Assembly (NCBI GenBank): GCA_947631015.1
Contig: CANRJS010000020.1
Span: forward strand, 1-39,501
DNA length: 39,501 nt
Reading direction: 5' to 3'
Source of the DNA: an uncultured Clostridia bacterium
GTDB taxonomy: Bacteria > Bacillota > Clostridia > Oscillospirales > JAAYOS01
Below are positions 22,760 to 31,324 of this stretch, in pieces (positions within the stretch are counted from its first letter, which is position 1; every line of letters starts with the position of its first letter). The notes beneath the pieces were generated by a model. That model was not told the origin of the DNA. It ran no database searches and worked only from the letters and a program-made list of their open reading frames with translations. The position numbers and the translations under genes are program-made.

Positions 22760-25447
22760 TTACTCGGCTGCCGGAACCTGCTCCTCCGCGAAGAGGATAA
22801 CGGTGGTAACAACACCCTTATCAACCTCGACAATCGCCTGATACGGAATAGTAGTTTCGCTCTTGGGCTCGCTAGTCGGACCCTGAATAGCAACGTCAGC
22901 CGCAGTTATCTTCTCGCTAGTCTCTTCGTCGCCGATGACGAAGTACTTGGTCTCGTCGTTGACAACGTAAGCCTTGTTCTCAAGGGCATACTCGTCACCA
23001 GTCGATGTCTTTGCAAAAGACGAAATAACAATGATGTTATTGGCGAAGCTGGAGACATAGCCCTTGGGAGCGCCAGCAAAGGTTATCTCATCCGAGAAGT
23101 TGTTGTTGGCGAATGTGGTATAGAACTTGCCCTCTGCCGGCTTGTTCGACGCACCGGTCGCCACATTTACGGTCTTGACCTCGTTGGCGCTCGCGTCAAA
23201 GACGACATACTCGTCATAGAGGGGCGAAACCTGGCCGTGTGCGGCAATGATGTAGTAGAAGTCATTGCTCTTACCAGAGTCAGGAACAAGGGAATTGGAC
23301 TTGACAACCGCGTACTTAACAGCAGTATCCTTTATGCCGTTGTAGTCGCCGAGAACGACTGTAGCTGTGTTATTCTGGGCGATGCTGTAATTGACAGTCC
23401 TTCCGACGTAGGCAGTCCAATCCTCAGAGGTGTTAGTGCCGTTAACAGAAGTCTGAATGAAGGTGACAGTCTCCGGGGTGATCAGCTTGCTCGCACCACC
23501 AACCAAAACGCTCGTGGTGCTGGTCGTGATATTGGTCGCAGCGGTAGTGCTGCCGATCGTTCCGCCAGTCGTGCAAAGCTCGGTGATTATCATATTACCG
23601 TTTTCGTCAAGATAATAGTTGACGAGGTAGTTGTTGTCTCCTCCAGTAGCGCCAGTTATGCCAACGGTTACCCAAGAGTTAGTGTTCAGCCCGTTCAGTG
23701 AATTGCCCGAGCCAAAGACATTGATAATACCGTCATTGCTATTGAGGTCGGTGGTTCCGAACTTGGTAGCAGTGTAAGTACCCTTGGTGCCGTCCGACAG
23801 GATAGCCGCAACGGTGACAACCGGCTTGGTGGCAGTGCCGCCGATAGCAGTGCTTCCGCCGCCCGGGGTCAAACCTGCGTCATAGAGAAGCGCAACGCTA
23901 GTCTGTGCACCGCCGCTTATCGTAGCAGTGACAATTTCGGTCGTGCCCGGATAGGTGTAGAAGACTCCGCTGACGCCGAACCCGGAAAGGTCAACGTTCG
24001 ACCCGGTTTTGTCGGTATACTCAGTGCCGTCAATGTAGTACTTGGGAGCGTTAATGCGGGTGTTTGTGCCCTCAACGGTCTCCAGAGCAGCGCCGATGAC
24101 AACCTTGGTCGCAGGAGTAGTAGACGAAATCAGCGTGCTCTCAACCGTAACGACCTTATCGTCCTTCGCGGCAGTAGCGCCAGTGACAAACTTGATTGCC
24201 TTGAAGCTGTTCGGAAGCGTAGCCGCATCCTCGTAAGCGTCACGCCATGCAACGGAGCCAGTCTGGTAAACGGTGCCCCAAGTCTCGCTCTCCACAACGG
24301 CCTTGACGTCAGACAGCGTCGAGTAATGGACGGTTATGGTGAGGTCGGTCTTACCGTTCGCATTGGTATCGAGCTTGACGGCGGAGGTGTACTTGGCGCC
24401 GCTTTCTGTACCAATGGTAAGTGCCTTAGCGCCCGTGTCCGTACCCGCATAGGGGTTAGTCACAACGGCAGCGGGGGTTATGGCAACGGAAATGACGGTA
24501 TCGCCCTTCTTGTAGGCGACAGCCTTGGAGCCGAGGTCATACAGACCGCTGGTGGTGTTGACGTCGATCGCATTGCCATACTTGTTGTCCACTATCGGCA
24601 GAAGGACGGAGTTGAAATGCGCCGGATCGCTGACCTCGTAGTTGCCCGTAGGAGCAGCCGTACCGGTAGCGGCATTATAGTACTGATCCTTAGGCATGGT
24701 AGCATAGGCGTTAGCCACAAGGATGCCCTCGACCTTTTCGAGCTTGAGGTACATCTCGCCAAAGGTCGGAATGGGAGCAGTAGCGGTGCTTTCAATGACG
24801 TAGCCGTCACGGTCATACTTGACGGTGGTGGCGGTTATCATGTTAGCGATGACCTGCGCGGTGTCCTCACGGTTGATCGGGAGATTCCAGTTGGCGATAT
24901 CAACGCCCTCGGTCAGGTCGTTGCCCGTGGCGAGGATCATCGTCTTGGTCTGCCAACCGGCACCGACGAGGCCCTCGTCCTCCTGCCTGTAGCCGAGAGC
25001 AGTGAGGGTCATCTTGAGCAGCTCGTAACCGGTGACGTTGCCCTGCGGGTCGAAGGTGGTGGCGTTGCGGCCCGCAACGAGCTCGGAAGTCGCAGCGTAC
25101 TTCACGTAGCCGGCAAACCAGTCGGTGCTATTAATGTCGGTGAAGGTAGTGGTGCCGTCCTTGAAGAGATCCTTGAGATCATCGCCGCCCCAAAGAGCGA
25201 CAGAGATCATCTTGGTGGCCTCTGCACGGGTGACCGGGTCGGCCGGACGGAAATTGCCGTTGCTGTCGCCCTGCATGATGTTGAACGCGTTCAGAAGCTG
25301 TGCCGCGTCCTTGTTGGTTACGTCTGCCCAGTCCTTGAGCGTTGTGACGTTCTGAGTCTTGGTATCGGCGGCCATTGCCCCGATGCACAGACCCAGCACC
25401 ATCGCAAACGCAAGAGCCAGGGACAGAACTTTCTTCAGGTTCTTCAT
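22760..25447 (-). CDS. SLH-domain S-layer protein, copy B (probably silent here)
   Basis: 895-residue paralogue of the S-layer protein at 19541-22243, on the opposite strand and tail to tail with it. Signal peptide and first SLH repeat are almost identical to copy A; from about residue 78 the sequences drift apart, with many substitutions and several indels in the middle, while segments such as GLYDLGS, SDVKAV(V/I)ESETWGTVYQTG, ALETVEGTNTRIN and the C-terminal AEEQ remain shared. The same ribosome site precedes the ATG. The 208 bp upstream show no sigma-A promoter, only the 3' end of the integrase gene, so this copy is probably unexpressed or weakly transcribed by read-through. The reading frame is intact, which argues that it is used at times. 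Confidence 0.93.
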   Translation of the reverse strand: MKNLKKVLSLALAFAMVLGLCIGAMAADTKTQNVTTLKDWADVTNKDAAQLLNAFNIMQGDSNGNFRPADPVTRAEATKMISVALWGGDDLKDLFKDGTTTFTDINSTDWFAGYVKYAATSELVAGRNATTFDPQGNVTGYELLKMTLTALGYRQEDEGLVGAGWQTKTMILATGNDLTEGVDIANWNLPINREDTAQVIANMITATTVKYDRDGYVIESTATAPIPTFGEMYLKLEKVEGILVANAYATMPKDQYYNAATGTAAPTGNYEVSDPAHFNSVLLPIVDNKYGNAIDVNTTSGLYDLGSKAVAYKKGDTVISVAITPAAVVTNPYAGTDTGAKALTIGTESGAKYTSAVKLDTNANGKTDLTITVHYSTLSDVKAVVESETWGTVYQTGSVAWRDAYEDAATLPNSFKAIKFVTGATAAKDDKVVTVESTLISSTTPATKVVIGAALETVEGTNTRINAPKYYIDGTEYTDKTGSNVDLSGFGVSGVFYTYPGTTEIVTATISGGAQTSVALLYDAGLTPGGGSTAIGGTATKPVVTVAAILSDGTKGTYTATKFGTTDLNSNDGIINVFGSGNSLNGLNTNSWVTVGITGATGGDNNYLVNYYLDENGNMIITELCTTGGTIGSTTAATNITTSTTSVLVGGASKLITPETVTFIQTSVNGTNTSEDWTAYVGRTVNYSIAQNNTATVVLGDYNGIKDTAVKYAVVKSNSLVPDSGKSNDFYYIIAAHGQVSPLYDEYVVFDASANEVKTVNVATGASNKPAEGKFYTTFANNNFSDEITFAGAPKGYVSSFANNIIVISSFAKTSTGDEYALENKAYVVNDETKYFVIGDEETSEKITAADVAIQGPTSEPKSETTIPYQAIVEVDKGVVTTVILFAEEQVPAAE

Positions 25448-25493
25448 TTGTTCTTTTCCTCCTGTTTGGTGTTTTTGGCATGACACTCCTGCC
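25217..25493 (-). repeat. Outer inverted repeat, right copy (S-layer 5' block)
   Basis: Inverted counterpart of 19495-19771, with one mismatch in 277 bp. Upstream of 25493 the two loci share nothing: the promoter of copy A is replaced by GC-rich sequence next to the integrase gene. Confidence 0.97.
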
Positions 25494-25655
25494 GTGTCCT
25501 GCAAAAAATCATTCAGGAGGGACTTTCCGCCCGTTTCGCGCGCTGCCCGTCGCGCCCGGGGGACGAAACTACAGCCGCCCGCCGTGCGTCCTCGCCCCGG
25601 AGCCGCTGAAACGCCGCCGCCGCGCGGGTTTCGCGCCCTGCCGCATACAGCGACG

Positions 25656-26840
25656 TTACAGCGACGCCGCCTGTGACGACCCGTACAGCAGCTCCGCGAG
25701 CCGGTCGACACACGCGCGCTTCTGACCCGGCAGCGAGTGCGTGTAGATGTTGAGCGTCATCTGCGTGTCCGAGTGGCCGAGCAGCTCGCTCAGGCTCTTG
25801 ATGTCCAGCCCGCTTTCGACCCAGCGTGTCGCGAACGTGTGGCGGAGGCCGTGCAGAGTGACCGGCGGCAGACCCGCCTCGTCCTCGACCGAGCGGAGCA
25901 GGCGGCGGATGTCTGTCCCGTCCGACAGCGCGCCGGTGCTTGTGAGGAAGAGAAAACCGCGCTCGAGCCACGTTCCGTCCCACCGCGGCGACGCGCGCCA
26001 CCGTGCTGCCGACCGCCGTATCATCTCGGCGCGGCGGAGCATCGCCGCGCGCAGCAGCTCCGCCGTGAACGTGTCTATCGGGATGGTGCGGCGGCTCTGC
26101 CGCGTCTTCGGATCGCCCTCGCATATCGGCGCGCGCCCTGTCCCCGGCATGCGGACGCGCCCGACCGTCCGCCGCACGTGCAGCTCCTTCCGTTCGAGGT
26201 CGACGTCCTCGAGCCGCAGCCCCAGCGCCTCCCCTATCCGCAGACCGGTACGGAGCAGCAGCACCGGCACGGCGGCGAGCCATTGGCGCGGGAACCGGCT
26301 CATCGCCGCGAGCTCGAACCGCCGCTGTTCCTCCGGCGAGAAGACCAGCCGCTCGGGCTTGTCCGCCGGAGGCAGGACGAGCCGCACCGCCGGGTTCTTC
26401 TCGATGTAGCCGAGATCCGCCGCCTTTTGCAGCGAGGTCTGGAGGCGCGTCCGCAGATGCGAGACGGTCGAGCGTGCGAACCGGCCGAGCTCCCGCGCGA
26501 GGAAGCGCTGAAGCGCCTCCTCCCGGAGGAGATACAGCGGCGTCTCGCCGAGCGCCGGGACGATGTGGCCGTACAGCTCCGCGTGATACGCGGCGTAGGT
26601 TCGCGGACGCACCGTCGGCCGGACGTACACCTCGAGCCACTCCGAAAGCCACTCGCCGAGCGTCCGCGTGTCCGCCGGAGGCGGAGACGCCGCTGCGCTC
26701 CGCAGCAGCGCCGCCGCCTCCGTCCGGGTGTGTGAGTAGAGGTATCGCCGCCGGCCGTCCGGCGCGGTGAACTGCGCCGTCCACAGCCCGTCCCGGCGGC
26801 GATAGATGGAGCCCTCACCGTTTGCGCGTCTTTTTGTCAT
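25656..26840 (-). CDS. Integrase-type tyrosine recombinase beside the S-layer locus
   Basis: 394 residues, phage/ICE-like integrase architecture. N-terminal arm-binding domain (about 1-50, NGEGSIYRRRDGLWTAQF), SAM-like core-binding domain (about 60-150) and catalytic domain (165-385). All catalytic residues are present: Arg201 in RTGLRIGEAL, Lys245 in DPKTRQSRR, His330 and Arg333 in HGLRHTFATR, His356 in LLGHSDTQ and Tyr366 in NIYTHS. The ATG at 26840 has AGGAGGG 8 nt upstream. No excisionase, relaxase or phage gene is adjacent, so it is either a relic of a lost element or a resident enzyme. It reads toward S-layer copy B, 208 bp away, with no terminator seen between. A link to inversion of the S-layer genes is possible but unproven. 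Confidence 0.92.
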   Translation of the reverse strand: MTKRRANGEGSIYRRRDGLWTAQFTAPDGRRRYLYSHTRTEAAALLRSAAASPPPADTRTLGEWLSEWLEVYVRPTVRPRTYAAYHAELYGHIVPALGETPLYLLREEALQRFLARELGRFARSTVSHLRTRLQTSLQKAADLGYIEKNPAVRLVLPPADKPERLVFSPEEQRRFELAAMSRFPRQWLAAVPVLLLRTGLRIGEALGLRLEDVDLERKELHVRRTVGRVRMPGTGRAPICEGDPKTRQSRRTIPIDTFTAELLRAAMLRRAEMIRRSAARWRASPRWDGTWLERGFLFLTSTGALSDGTDIRRLLRSVEDEAGLPPVTLHGLRHTFATRWVESGLDIKSLSELLGHSDTQMTLNIYTHSLPGQKRACVDRLAELLYGSSQAASL

Positions 26841-26860
26841 ACTTTATCCCTCCTGAATAA

Positions 26861-27128
26861 TATAGCTGCCGGGGGGGCGGACCCATGGTGCTCCACGCGG
26901 GCGCTTTTCTGTTTGTCGTCGCCGGTTTGCGCCGGCAATACCGGCTCCTCCGCGCAGAAAATCATCCGAAAACCGCTCCGCGTGGAGTGCAGGCAGTTTC
27001 CGGCGGCGGAATTGCGTCCGGCGGGAAAAAGCCCGCCGGGAATACTGCCGTATTTCCAAGGGCTCCGGCGCCGCACGGGCCGGATTCGCCGTCGAAAACC
27101 ACTATGGGTTCGCCTCCCGGCAGCTATA
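26861..27128. mobile_element. Terminal-inverted-repeat element, copy 1 (MITE-like)
   Basis: 268 bp bounded by TATAGCTGCCGGG (26861-26873) and its complement (27116-27128); weaker pairing continues inward through ACCCAT and ATGGGT. No coding capacity is credible. Nearly the same sequence lies at 31042-31315. It occupies most of the gap 26841-27254. A target-site duplication is not obvious, so mobility is inferred. Confidence 0.65.
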
Positions 27129-27162
27129 GCGCTGTGCGGGCGGAAAACCGCCCGCACAGCGC
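27129..27162. terminator. Hairpin at the edge of the TIR element
   Basis: Perfect 15-bp arms GCGCTGTGCGGGCGG and complement around AAAA. No T-run, so termination efficiency is uncertain. Confidence 0.45.
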
Positions 27163-27178
27163 CGATTTGCAAAATTTA

Positions 27179-27207
27179 TTGACATGTTTGTCCGAAAGAA
27201 GTATACT
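27179..27207 (+). promoter_or_regulatory. Strong promoter of the Q/P-rich membrane protein gene
   Basis: TTGACA (27179-27184, perfect -35) and TATACT (27202-27207) with a 17-bp spacer, 47 nt before the start codon. Confidence 0.8.
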
Positions 27208-27254
27208 TTATGCAGGGTCGGGCCGCGTTGCCCGCATGGAAGGGAGAAGAAATT

Positions 27255-27794
27255 ATGGACGAAAACAGGAACGAAGTCGCGGAACAGCAGACCGAGACTC
27301 AGCCGCAGGCCGAGCCGCAGCAGTATCAGCAGCCGCCGCAGCAGACATATCAGCCGCAGTCGCACCAGCCGCAGCCGCCTCAGCAGCCGACGTATCAGTC
27401 ACAGCCGCAGTACGGGTATCGTCCGCAGCCGCAGTACGCCGCGCCGGTGCAGTACCCGCAGTACATACCCGAGGACACCTCAAGACACGGCAAGGGCGGC
27501 GGCTGGATAGCGTTCATGCGCGTCATAACGTGGATACTGTTCGTGATAGTTGAGCTGGCGGTGGTAATAGGCGGCGCGGTGCAGATAATGAGCGCGTCGA
27601 ACCCCTACTACTACAACGGGGGAATGGTGATCTCGGGAATACTCACCATCATTGTCGGGACCTTCCTGGCGTTTCTCATGATAGCGGGAACGATGATCTT
27701 CCTCGACCTCGCGAAGAACGTGAAGAATATCGCCTCAAGCACTGCCGACACTAACGCGAAGCTCGACGACATCTCGCGCCGGCTCGGACATTGA
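27255..27794 (+). CDS. Q/P/Y-rich two-helix membrane protein, function unknown
   Basis: 179 residues. The first 75 are low complexity, made mainly of Gln, Pro and Tyr (repeated QPQ, YQPQ, QYAAP). Two membrane helices follow (about 88-112 and 122-152), then a short charged helical tail (NVKNIASSTADTNAKLDDI). Proline-rich tails of this type may mediate protein contacts; no enzyme motif is present. The start at 27255 has AGGGAG upstream and a consensus promoter before it. It is a single-gene unit ending at the terminator at 27827-27859. The family is not recognised. Confidence 0.8.
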   Translation: MDENRNEVAEQQTETQPQAEPQQYQQPPQQTYQPQSHQPQPPQQPTYQSQPQYGYRPQPQYAAPVQYPQYIPEDTSRHGKGGGWIAFMRVITWILFVIVELAVVIGGAVQIMSASNPYYYNGGMVISGILTIIVGTFLAFLMIAGTMIFLDLAKNVKNIASSTADTNAKLDDISRRLGH

Positions 27795-27826
27795 CCGCGC
27801 CGTGCGGCAAACTTTCCCCACAGCGG

Positions 27827-27859
27827 AAAATCGGGAACGCCAAAGGCGTTCCCGATTTT
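27827..27859. terminator. Bidirectional terminator between the Q/P protein gene and ftsH
   Basis: 15-bp arms (AAAATCGGGAACGCC and complement) around AAA, followed by T on the + strand and by A before it. It serves both convergent units. Confidence 0.9.
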
Positions 27860-27869
27860 TTGCGCTTCT

Positions 27870-29891
27870 TCAATCCTTCCAGAGGCTCTGCTGGTCGTCG
27901 TCCGGCTTCTCTTTGCCGCCGTGTCCGCTCAGAAGCTCGTCTACGAGCCGTTCCGCGTCCCGCTCCGCCTCCGCGAGGTCATGCATCTCGGGGAACTCGA
28001 ACGCGAGCGGAACGTCCTCCACGGGCAGGCCGGGATCCTCCGCCGCGCCGTCCGGAGCTAGAAGCTCGCCGGTTTCGAAGTAATGGTCGAAGGTCTCGGA
28101 GTCCATCGTCTCGTACTCGAGCAGGTACCCCGCCACGCCGTGGAGCCGCATAAGCTCGCTTGTGAGTATCTGTTCACAGCGGGCGTATGCCTCGTCGACT
28201 ATCTTCTTTATCTCGACGTCTATGCGCGCCGCGACCGCCTCGGAGTAGGTCTGCATGTGGCCTATCTCGCGGCCGAGGAACACCTCGTCGTGATCCGAGC
28301 CGTAGGCTATCGGGCCGAGCGCCTCGCTCATGCCGTAGCGCGTGACCATCTTGCGGGCGATGTCGGTGGCGCGCTCGATGTCGTTCGAGGCGCCGGTGGA
28401 TATGTCGTCAAGGACGAGCTTTTCCGCGACGCGCCCTCCGAGCAGGCTCACTATCTGCTCGAACATCTCGCTCCTGCTCATGAAGCTCTTGTCCTCGTCC
28501 GGCAGGGAGATAGTCATGCCTCCGGCCTGACCGCGCGGGATTATCGAGATCTGATGGACCGGGTCGTGGTGGACTAGGCACTTCATCACGACGGCGTGGC
28601 CCGCCTCGTGGTATGCGGTGAGGCGGCGTTCCTTCTCGGATATGACGCGCGTCTTTTTCGCGGGACCGGCGATGACCTTTATCATCGCCTCCTCGATGTC
28701 CTCGTTAGTTATCACCCTCCTGCCCATGCGGACGGCGAGCAGCGCCGCCTCGTTCATGAGGTTTTCGAGGTCTGCGGGGCTGAAGCCGCCGCAGGTCTTG
28801 GCTATGACCGAGAGGTCGACATCCGCGTCGAGCGGCTTCGCACGTGAGTGTATCCGCAGGACCGCCTCGCGCTCGCGCACGTCGGGCAGACCGACGTATA
28901 CCTGCCGGTCGAAGCGCCCCGGACGCATGAGCGCGGGGTCGAGGATGTCCTGCCGGTTCGTCGCCGCCATGACGATTATCCCCTCGTTGTTCGAGAAGCC
29001 GTCCATCTCGACGAGGAGCTGATTGAGGGTCTGCTCGCGCTCGTCGTGACCGCCGCCGGTGCCCGCGCCACGGTGCCGTCCGACGGCGTCGATCTCGTCT
29101 ATAAACACTATCGACGGGGACGCCTTCTTCGCCTGCTCGAACAGGTCGCGGACGCGGCTCGCGCCGACGCCGACGTACAGCTCAACGAAGTCCGAGCCGG
29201 ATATCGAGAGGAACTGCACGCCCGCCTCGCCCGCGACGGCGCGCGCGAGGTAGGTCTTGCCGGTGCCCGGAGGGCCGACGAGCAGCACGCCCTTCGGGAT
29301 GCGCGCGCCGACCTCGGTGAACTTCTTCGGGTCGCGGAGAAAGTCGACGATCTCGCGGAGCTCCTCCTTCTCCTCGACCGCCCCGGCGACGTCCGCAAAG
29401 GTTATCCTGTTCTTCTCGTCGGAGGCGAGGCGCGCGTGCGCCTTGCCGAACTTGTTCGCGGGACCGTTGCCGCCGCCCGCGCCGCCCGCGCGGTTCATCA
29501 CGAAGAACCAGCCGCCGAGGAACACCGCGATAATGATGATATACGGAATGAACATCGCCCACCACGGCGTCTCGTAGCCGGGAACGCGGTCGAGCAGCTT
29601 TATCGTCCCGTCGTCGAGCTGGCGGCGTATCGTTTCGCCGAGGTCGTTGTAGAACCATGAGATGTTCGACTCGGTGTAGGTCGCCGTGGTGCCGTCCGCG
29701 AGGCCGAGGGTCATGGTGTCGCCCTCCATATACATCTCGCGCACCTGGCCGCTCGTAAACCAGCGGTACACGTCGCTGTAACTCGCCTCGGGCGGCCGCG
29801 AGGAGCTGAACAACACCCACACCGCCATTACCAGCACAAAAATGATGATAATGTAGAAAAGTATGTCCTTAAATCCAAGTTTCCTTTTCAA
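27870..29891 (-). CDS. ftsH: ATP-dependent zinc metalloprotease FtsH
   Basis: 673-residue membrane-bound AAA+ protease for quality control of membrane and some soluble proteins. TM1 (about 10-28), extracytoplasmic domain (30-108), TM2 (about 112-132), Walker A GPPGTGKT (206-213), Walker B IVFIDEID, the second region of homology with [22 protein letters not shown], and the zinc site HEAGH (428-432). It starts with TTG at 29891 with AAGGAG upstream. The order tilS-hpt-ftsH is conserved in Bacillota. Here a 490-bp repeat-containing gap separates it from hpt, and no clear promoter of its own was seen. Confidence 0.97.
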   Translation of the reverse strand: MKRKLGFKDILFYIIIIFVLVMAVWVLFSSSRPPEASYSDVYRWFTSGQVREMYMEGDTMTLGLADGTTATYTESNISWFYNDLGETIRRQLDDGTIKLLDRVPGYETPWWAMFIPYIIIIAVFLGGWFFVMNRAGGAGGGNGPANKFGKAHARLASDEKNRITFADVAGAVEEKEELREIVDFLRDPKKFTEVGARIPKGVLLVGPPGTGKTYLARAVAGEAGVQFLSISGSDFVELYVGVGASRVRDLFEQAKKASPSIVFIDEIDAVGRHRGAGTGGGHDEREQTLNQLLVEMDGFSNNEGIIVMAATNRQDILDPALMRPGRFDRQVYVGLPDVREREAVLRIHSRAKPLDADVDLSVIAKTCGGFSPADLENLMNEAALLAVRMGRRVITNEDIEEAMIKVIAGPAKKTRVISEKERRLTAYHEAGHAVVMKCLVHHDPVHQISIIPRGQAGGMTISLPDEDKSFMSRSEMFEQIVSLLGGRVAEKLVLDDISTGASNDIERATDIARKMVTRYGMSEALGPIAYGSDHDEVFLGREIGHMQTYSEAVAARIDVEIKKIVDEAYARCEQILTSELMRLHGVAGYLLEYETMDSETFDHYFETGELLAPDGAAEDPGLPVEDVPLAFEFPEMHDLAEAERDAERLVDELLSGHGGKEKPDDDQQSLWKD

Positions 29892-30070
29892 AAGCTATCT
29901 CCTTATCAAACAATTATGCGAAAACCAAAATCCCGGGGAAATCACAATAACCCGCTCAGCCTTCCGGTATCCGAGAAGAGCGTCTCCCCGCCTCGCAGAG
30001 AATGCGCCCCTCAACTTTTTGCGCACCGAAACTCTCTGCCGGACGCATCAGCATTCGGTACTCCCGTCCG

Positions 30071-30361
30071 AAAGCCTCGCAGAGTTCGCCGCCGAAGGCG
30101 GCGAATAATTTTAAATCCGTTTTTTCCGGCGGCAATGCGCCCGCGAACCCATACCGCATCCGACCATCTACCGGGCGCATCAGACCTCGACGCTCCGCGC
30201 CGACGTCCCGACATTCTGCGAATTGTCGGAGTCGAAAAAACACCTCTCGCGAAGCGTGCGTCGAAGACGGCAAAGCCGTTCCGCGCCGGCGGAATTCATT
30301 TTCGCCGAGCATTTCAATCGGAAGGGCTCCCACGCGGTCGCCGACCGCGTGGGAATTGCGC
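30071..30361. repeat. Modular palindromic repeats between hpt and ftsH
   Basis: The gap 29892-30384 carries no gene. 30071-30212 is an inverted match of 14619-14776, including the module GGGCGCAT...ATGCGCCC. 30286-30361 is an inverted match of 14362-14437, with the constant leader from GAGCATTT (30307) and a hairpin CCCACGCGGTC-gcc-complement (30329-30353). A further degenerate copy of the GATGCG module lies near 30000-30060. Confidence 0.78.
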
Positions 30362-30384
30362 TTGCGCAATTCCAAGTGAACTTC

Positions 30385-30921
30385 TTAGCTGTACACCTTC
30401 GGGTCCAGCACCCCGATAAACGGCAGGTTGCGGTACTTCTCGGCGTAGTCGAGGCCGTAGCCGACGATGAACTTGTCGTCTATCGTGAAGCCCTTGTATG
30501 CGGGCGTCACATCCGCGACACGGCGCGCCGGCTTGTCGAGCAGCGTGCAGATTTTTATCGACGCCGCGCCGCGCTCCGCGAGTATGCCGCTCAGATAGCT
30601 GAGGGTCATGCCGCTGTCGAGAATGTCCTCGATGACTATTATGTCCCGTCCGGCGATATCTACCTGCAAGTCCTTGATTATCTGCACCGCGCCGGTCGTC
30701 TTTGTGCCGCTGCCGTAGCTCGAAACGACCATGAAGTCGAGCTCGCAGGGCAGGTCTATCGCGCGCACGAGGTCGGCCATGAACACAAAGGAGCCCTTCA
30801 GCACGCCGACAAGCAGAGGACTCTTCCCCTCGTAGTCCTTTGTTATCTGCGCGCCGAGCTCGTGCACACGCGCGGAAAGCTCCTCCTCGCTGTACAGCAC
30901 CTCCGATATATCCTTTATCAT
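30385..30921 (-). CDS. hpt: Hypoxanthine(-guanine) phosphoribosyltransferase
   Basis: 178-residue purine-salvage enzyme that joins hypoxanthine or guanine to PRPP. The PRPP-binding loop VIEDILDSGMTL (about 96-107), the pyrophosphate-loop region VLKGSF, the flexible-loop region DFMVVSSYGSGT and the C-terminal VGYGLDYAEKYRNLPFIG are all family hallmarks. I start it at 30921 (MIKDISEV), where GGGAGG is 9 nt away; the ATG at 30927 is too close to that site. In B. subtilis the product works with TilS and regulates ftsH; the genes are adjacent here too, but repeats separate them. Confidence 0.95.
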   Translation of the reverse strand: MIKDISEVLYSEEELSARVHELGAQITKDYEGKSPLLVGVLKGSFVFMADLVRAIDLPCELDFMVVSSYGSGTKTTGAVQIIKDLQVDIAGRDIIVIEDILDSGMTLSYLSGILAERGAASIKICTLLDKPARRVADVTPAYKGFTIDDKFIVGYGLDYAEKYRNLPFIGVLDPKVYS

Positions 30922-30988
30922 CGGCATATCCCTCCCAAACATTTGTAAAAGCGGAAAACATTTCCTCCGCAGGGAAATCATTCACCTC

Positions 30989-30997
30989 ATTATAACA
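30989..30997 (-). promoter_or_regulatory. Extended -10 promoter before hpt
   Basis: TGTTATAAT on the minus strand, a perfect -10 with upstream TG. No strong -35. It lets hpt and ftsH be transcribed independently of tilS, whose transcript must cross the TIR element. Confidence 0.5.
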
Positions 30998-31041
30998 TAT
31001 ATCCCGGGAAATTTCACTACATTTTCCCGCAGAGCGAAAAG

Positions 31042-31315
31042 ATAGCTGACGGGTGCGAACCCATGGTGCTCCACGCGGGCTTTTTTCGGCGCTTTTCTGT
31101 TTGTCGTCGCCGGTTTGCGTCAGCAAAACCGGCTCCTCCGCGCAGAAAATTATCCGAAAATAGCTCCGCGTAGAATGCAGGCAGTTTTCGACGGCGGATT
31201 TGCGCCCGTGCGGCGTCAAATCCCTTGGAAATACGGCAGTATTCCCGGCGGGCTTTCCCCCGCCGAACACAAATCCGCCGTCGAAAACCACTATGGGCTC
31301 GCACCCGTCAGCTAT
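31042..31315. mobile_element. Terminal-inverted-repeat element, copy 2 (MITE-like)
   Basis: 274 bp bounded by ATAGCTGACGGGTGCGA and its exact complement, then CCCAT-GTG with two mismatches. Internal blocks (CATGGTGCTCCACGCGGGC, CTTTTCTGTTTGTCGTCGCC, CGGCTCCTCCGCGCAGAAAA) recur in copy 1. A second nested pair, TTTTCGACGGCGGATTT and its complement, folds inside. It fills most of the tilS-hpt gap and starts 10 bp after the tilS stop. Confidence 0.7.
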
Positions 31316-31324
31316 AACGCCCGC

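Noticed and set aside
25494-27128. Prophage or integrative element anchored by the integrase
   Set aside because: No phage, conjugation, excisionase or att-like direct repeats in the neighbourhood; flanking genes are chromosomal.
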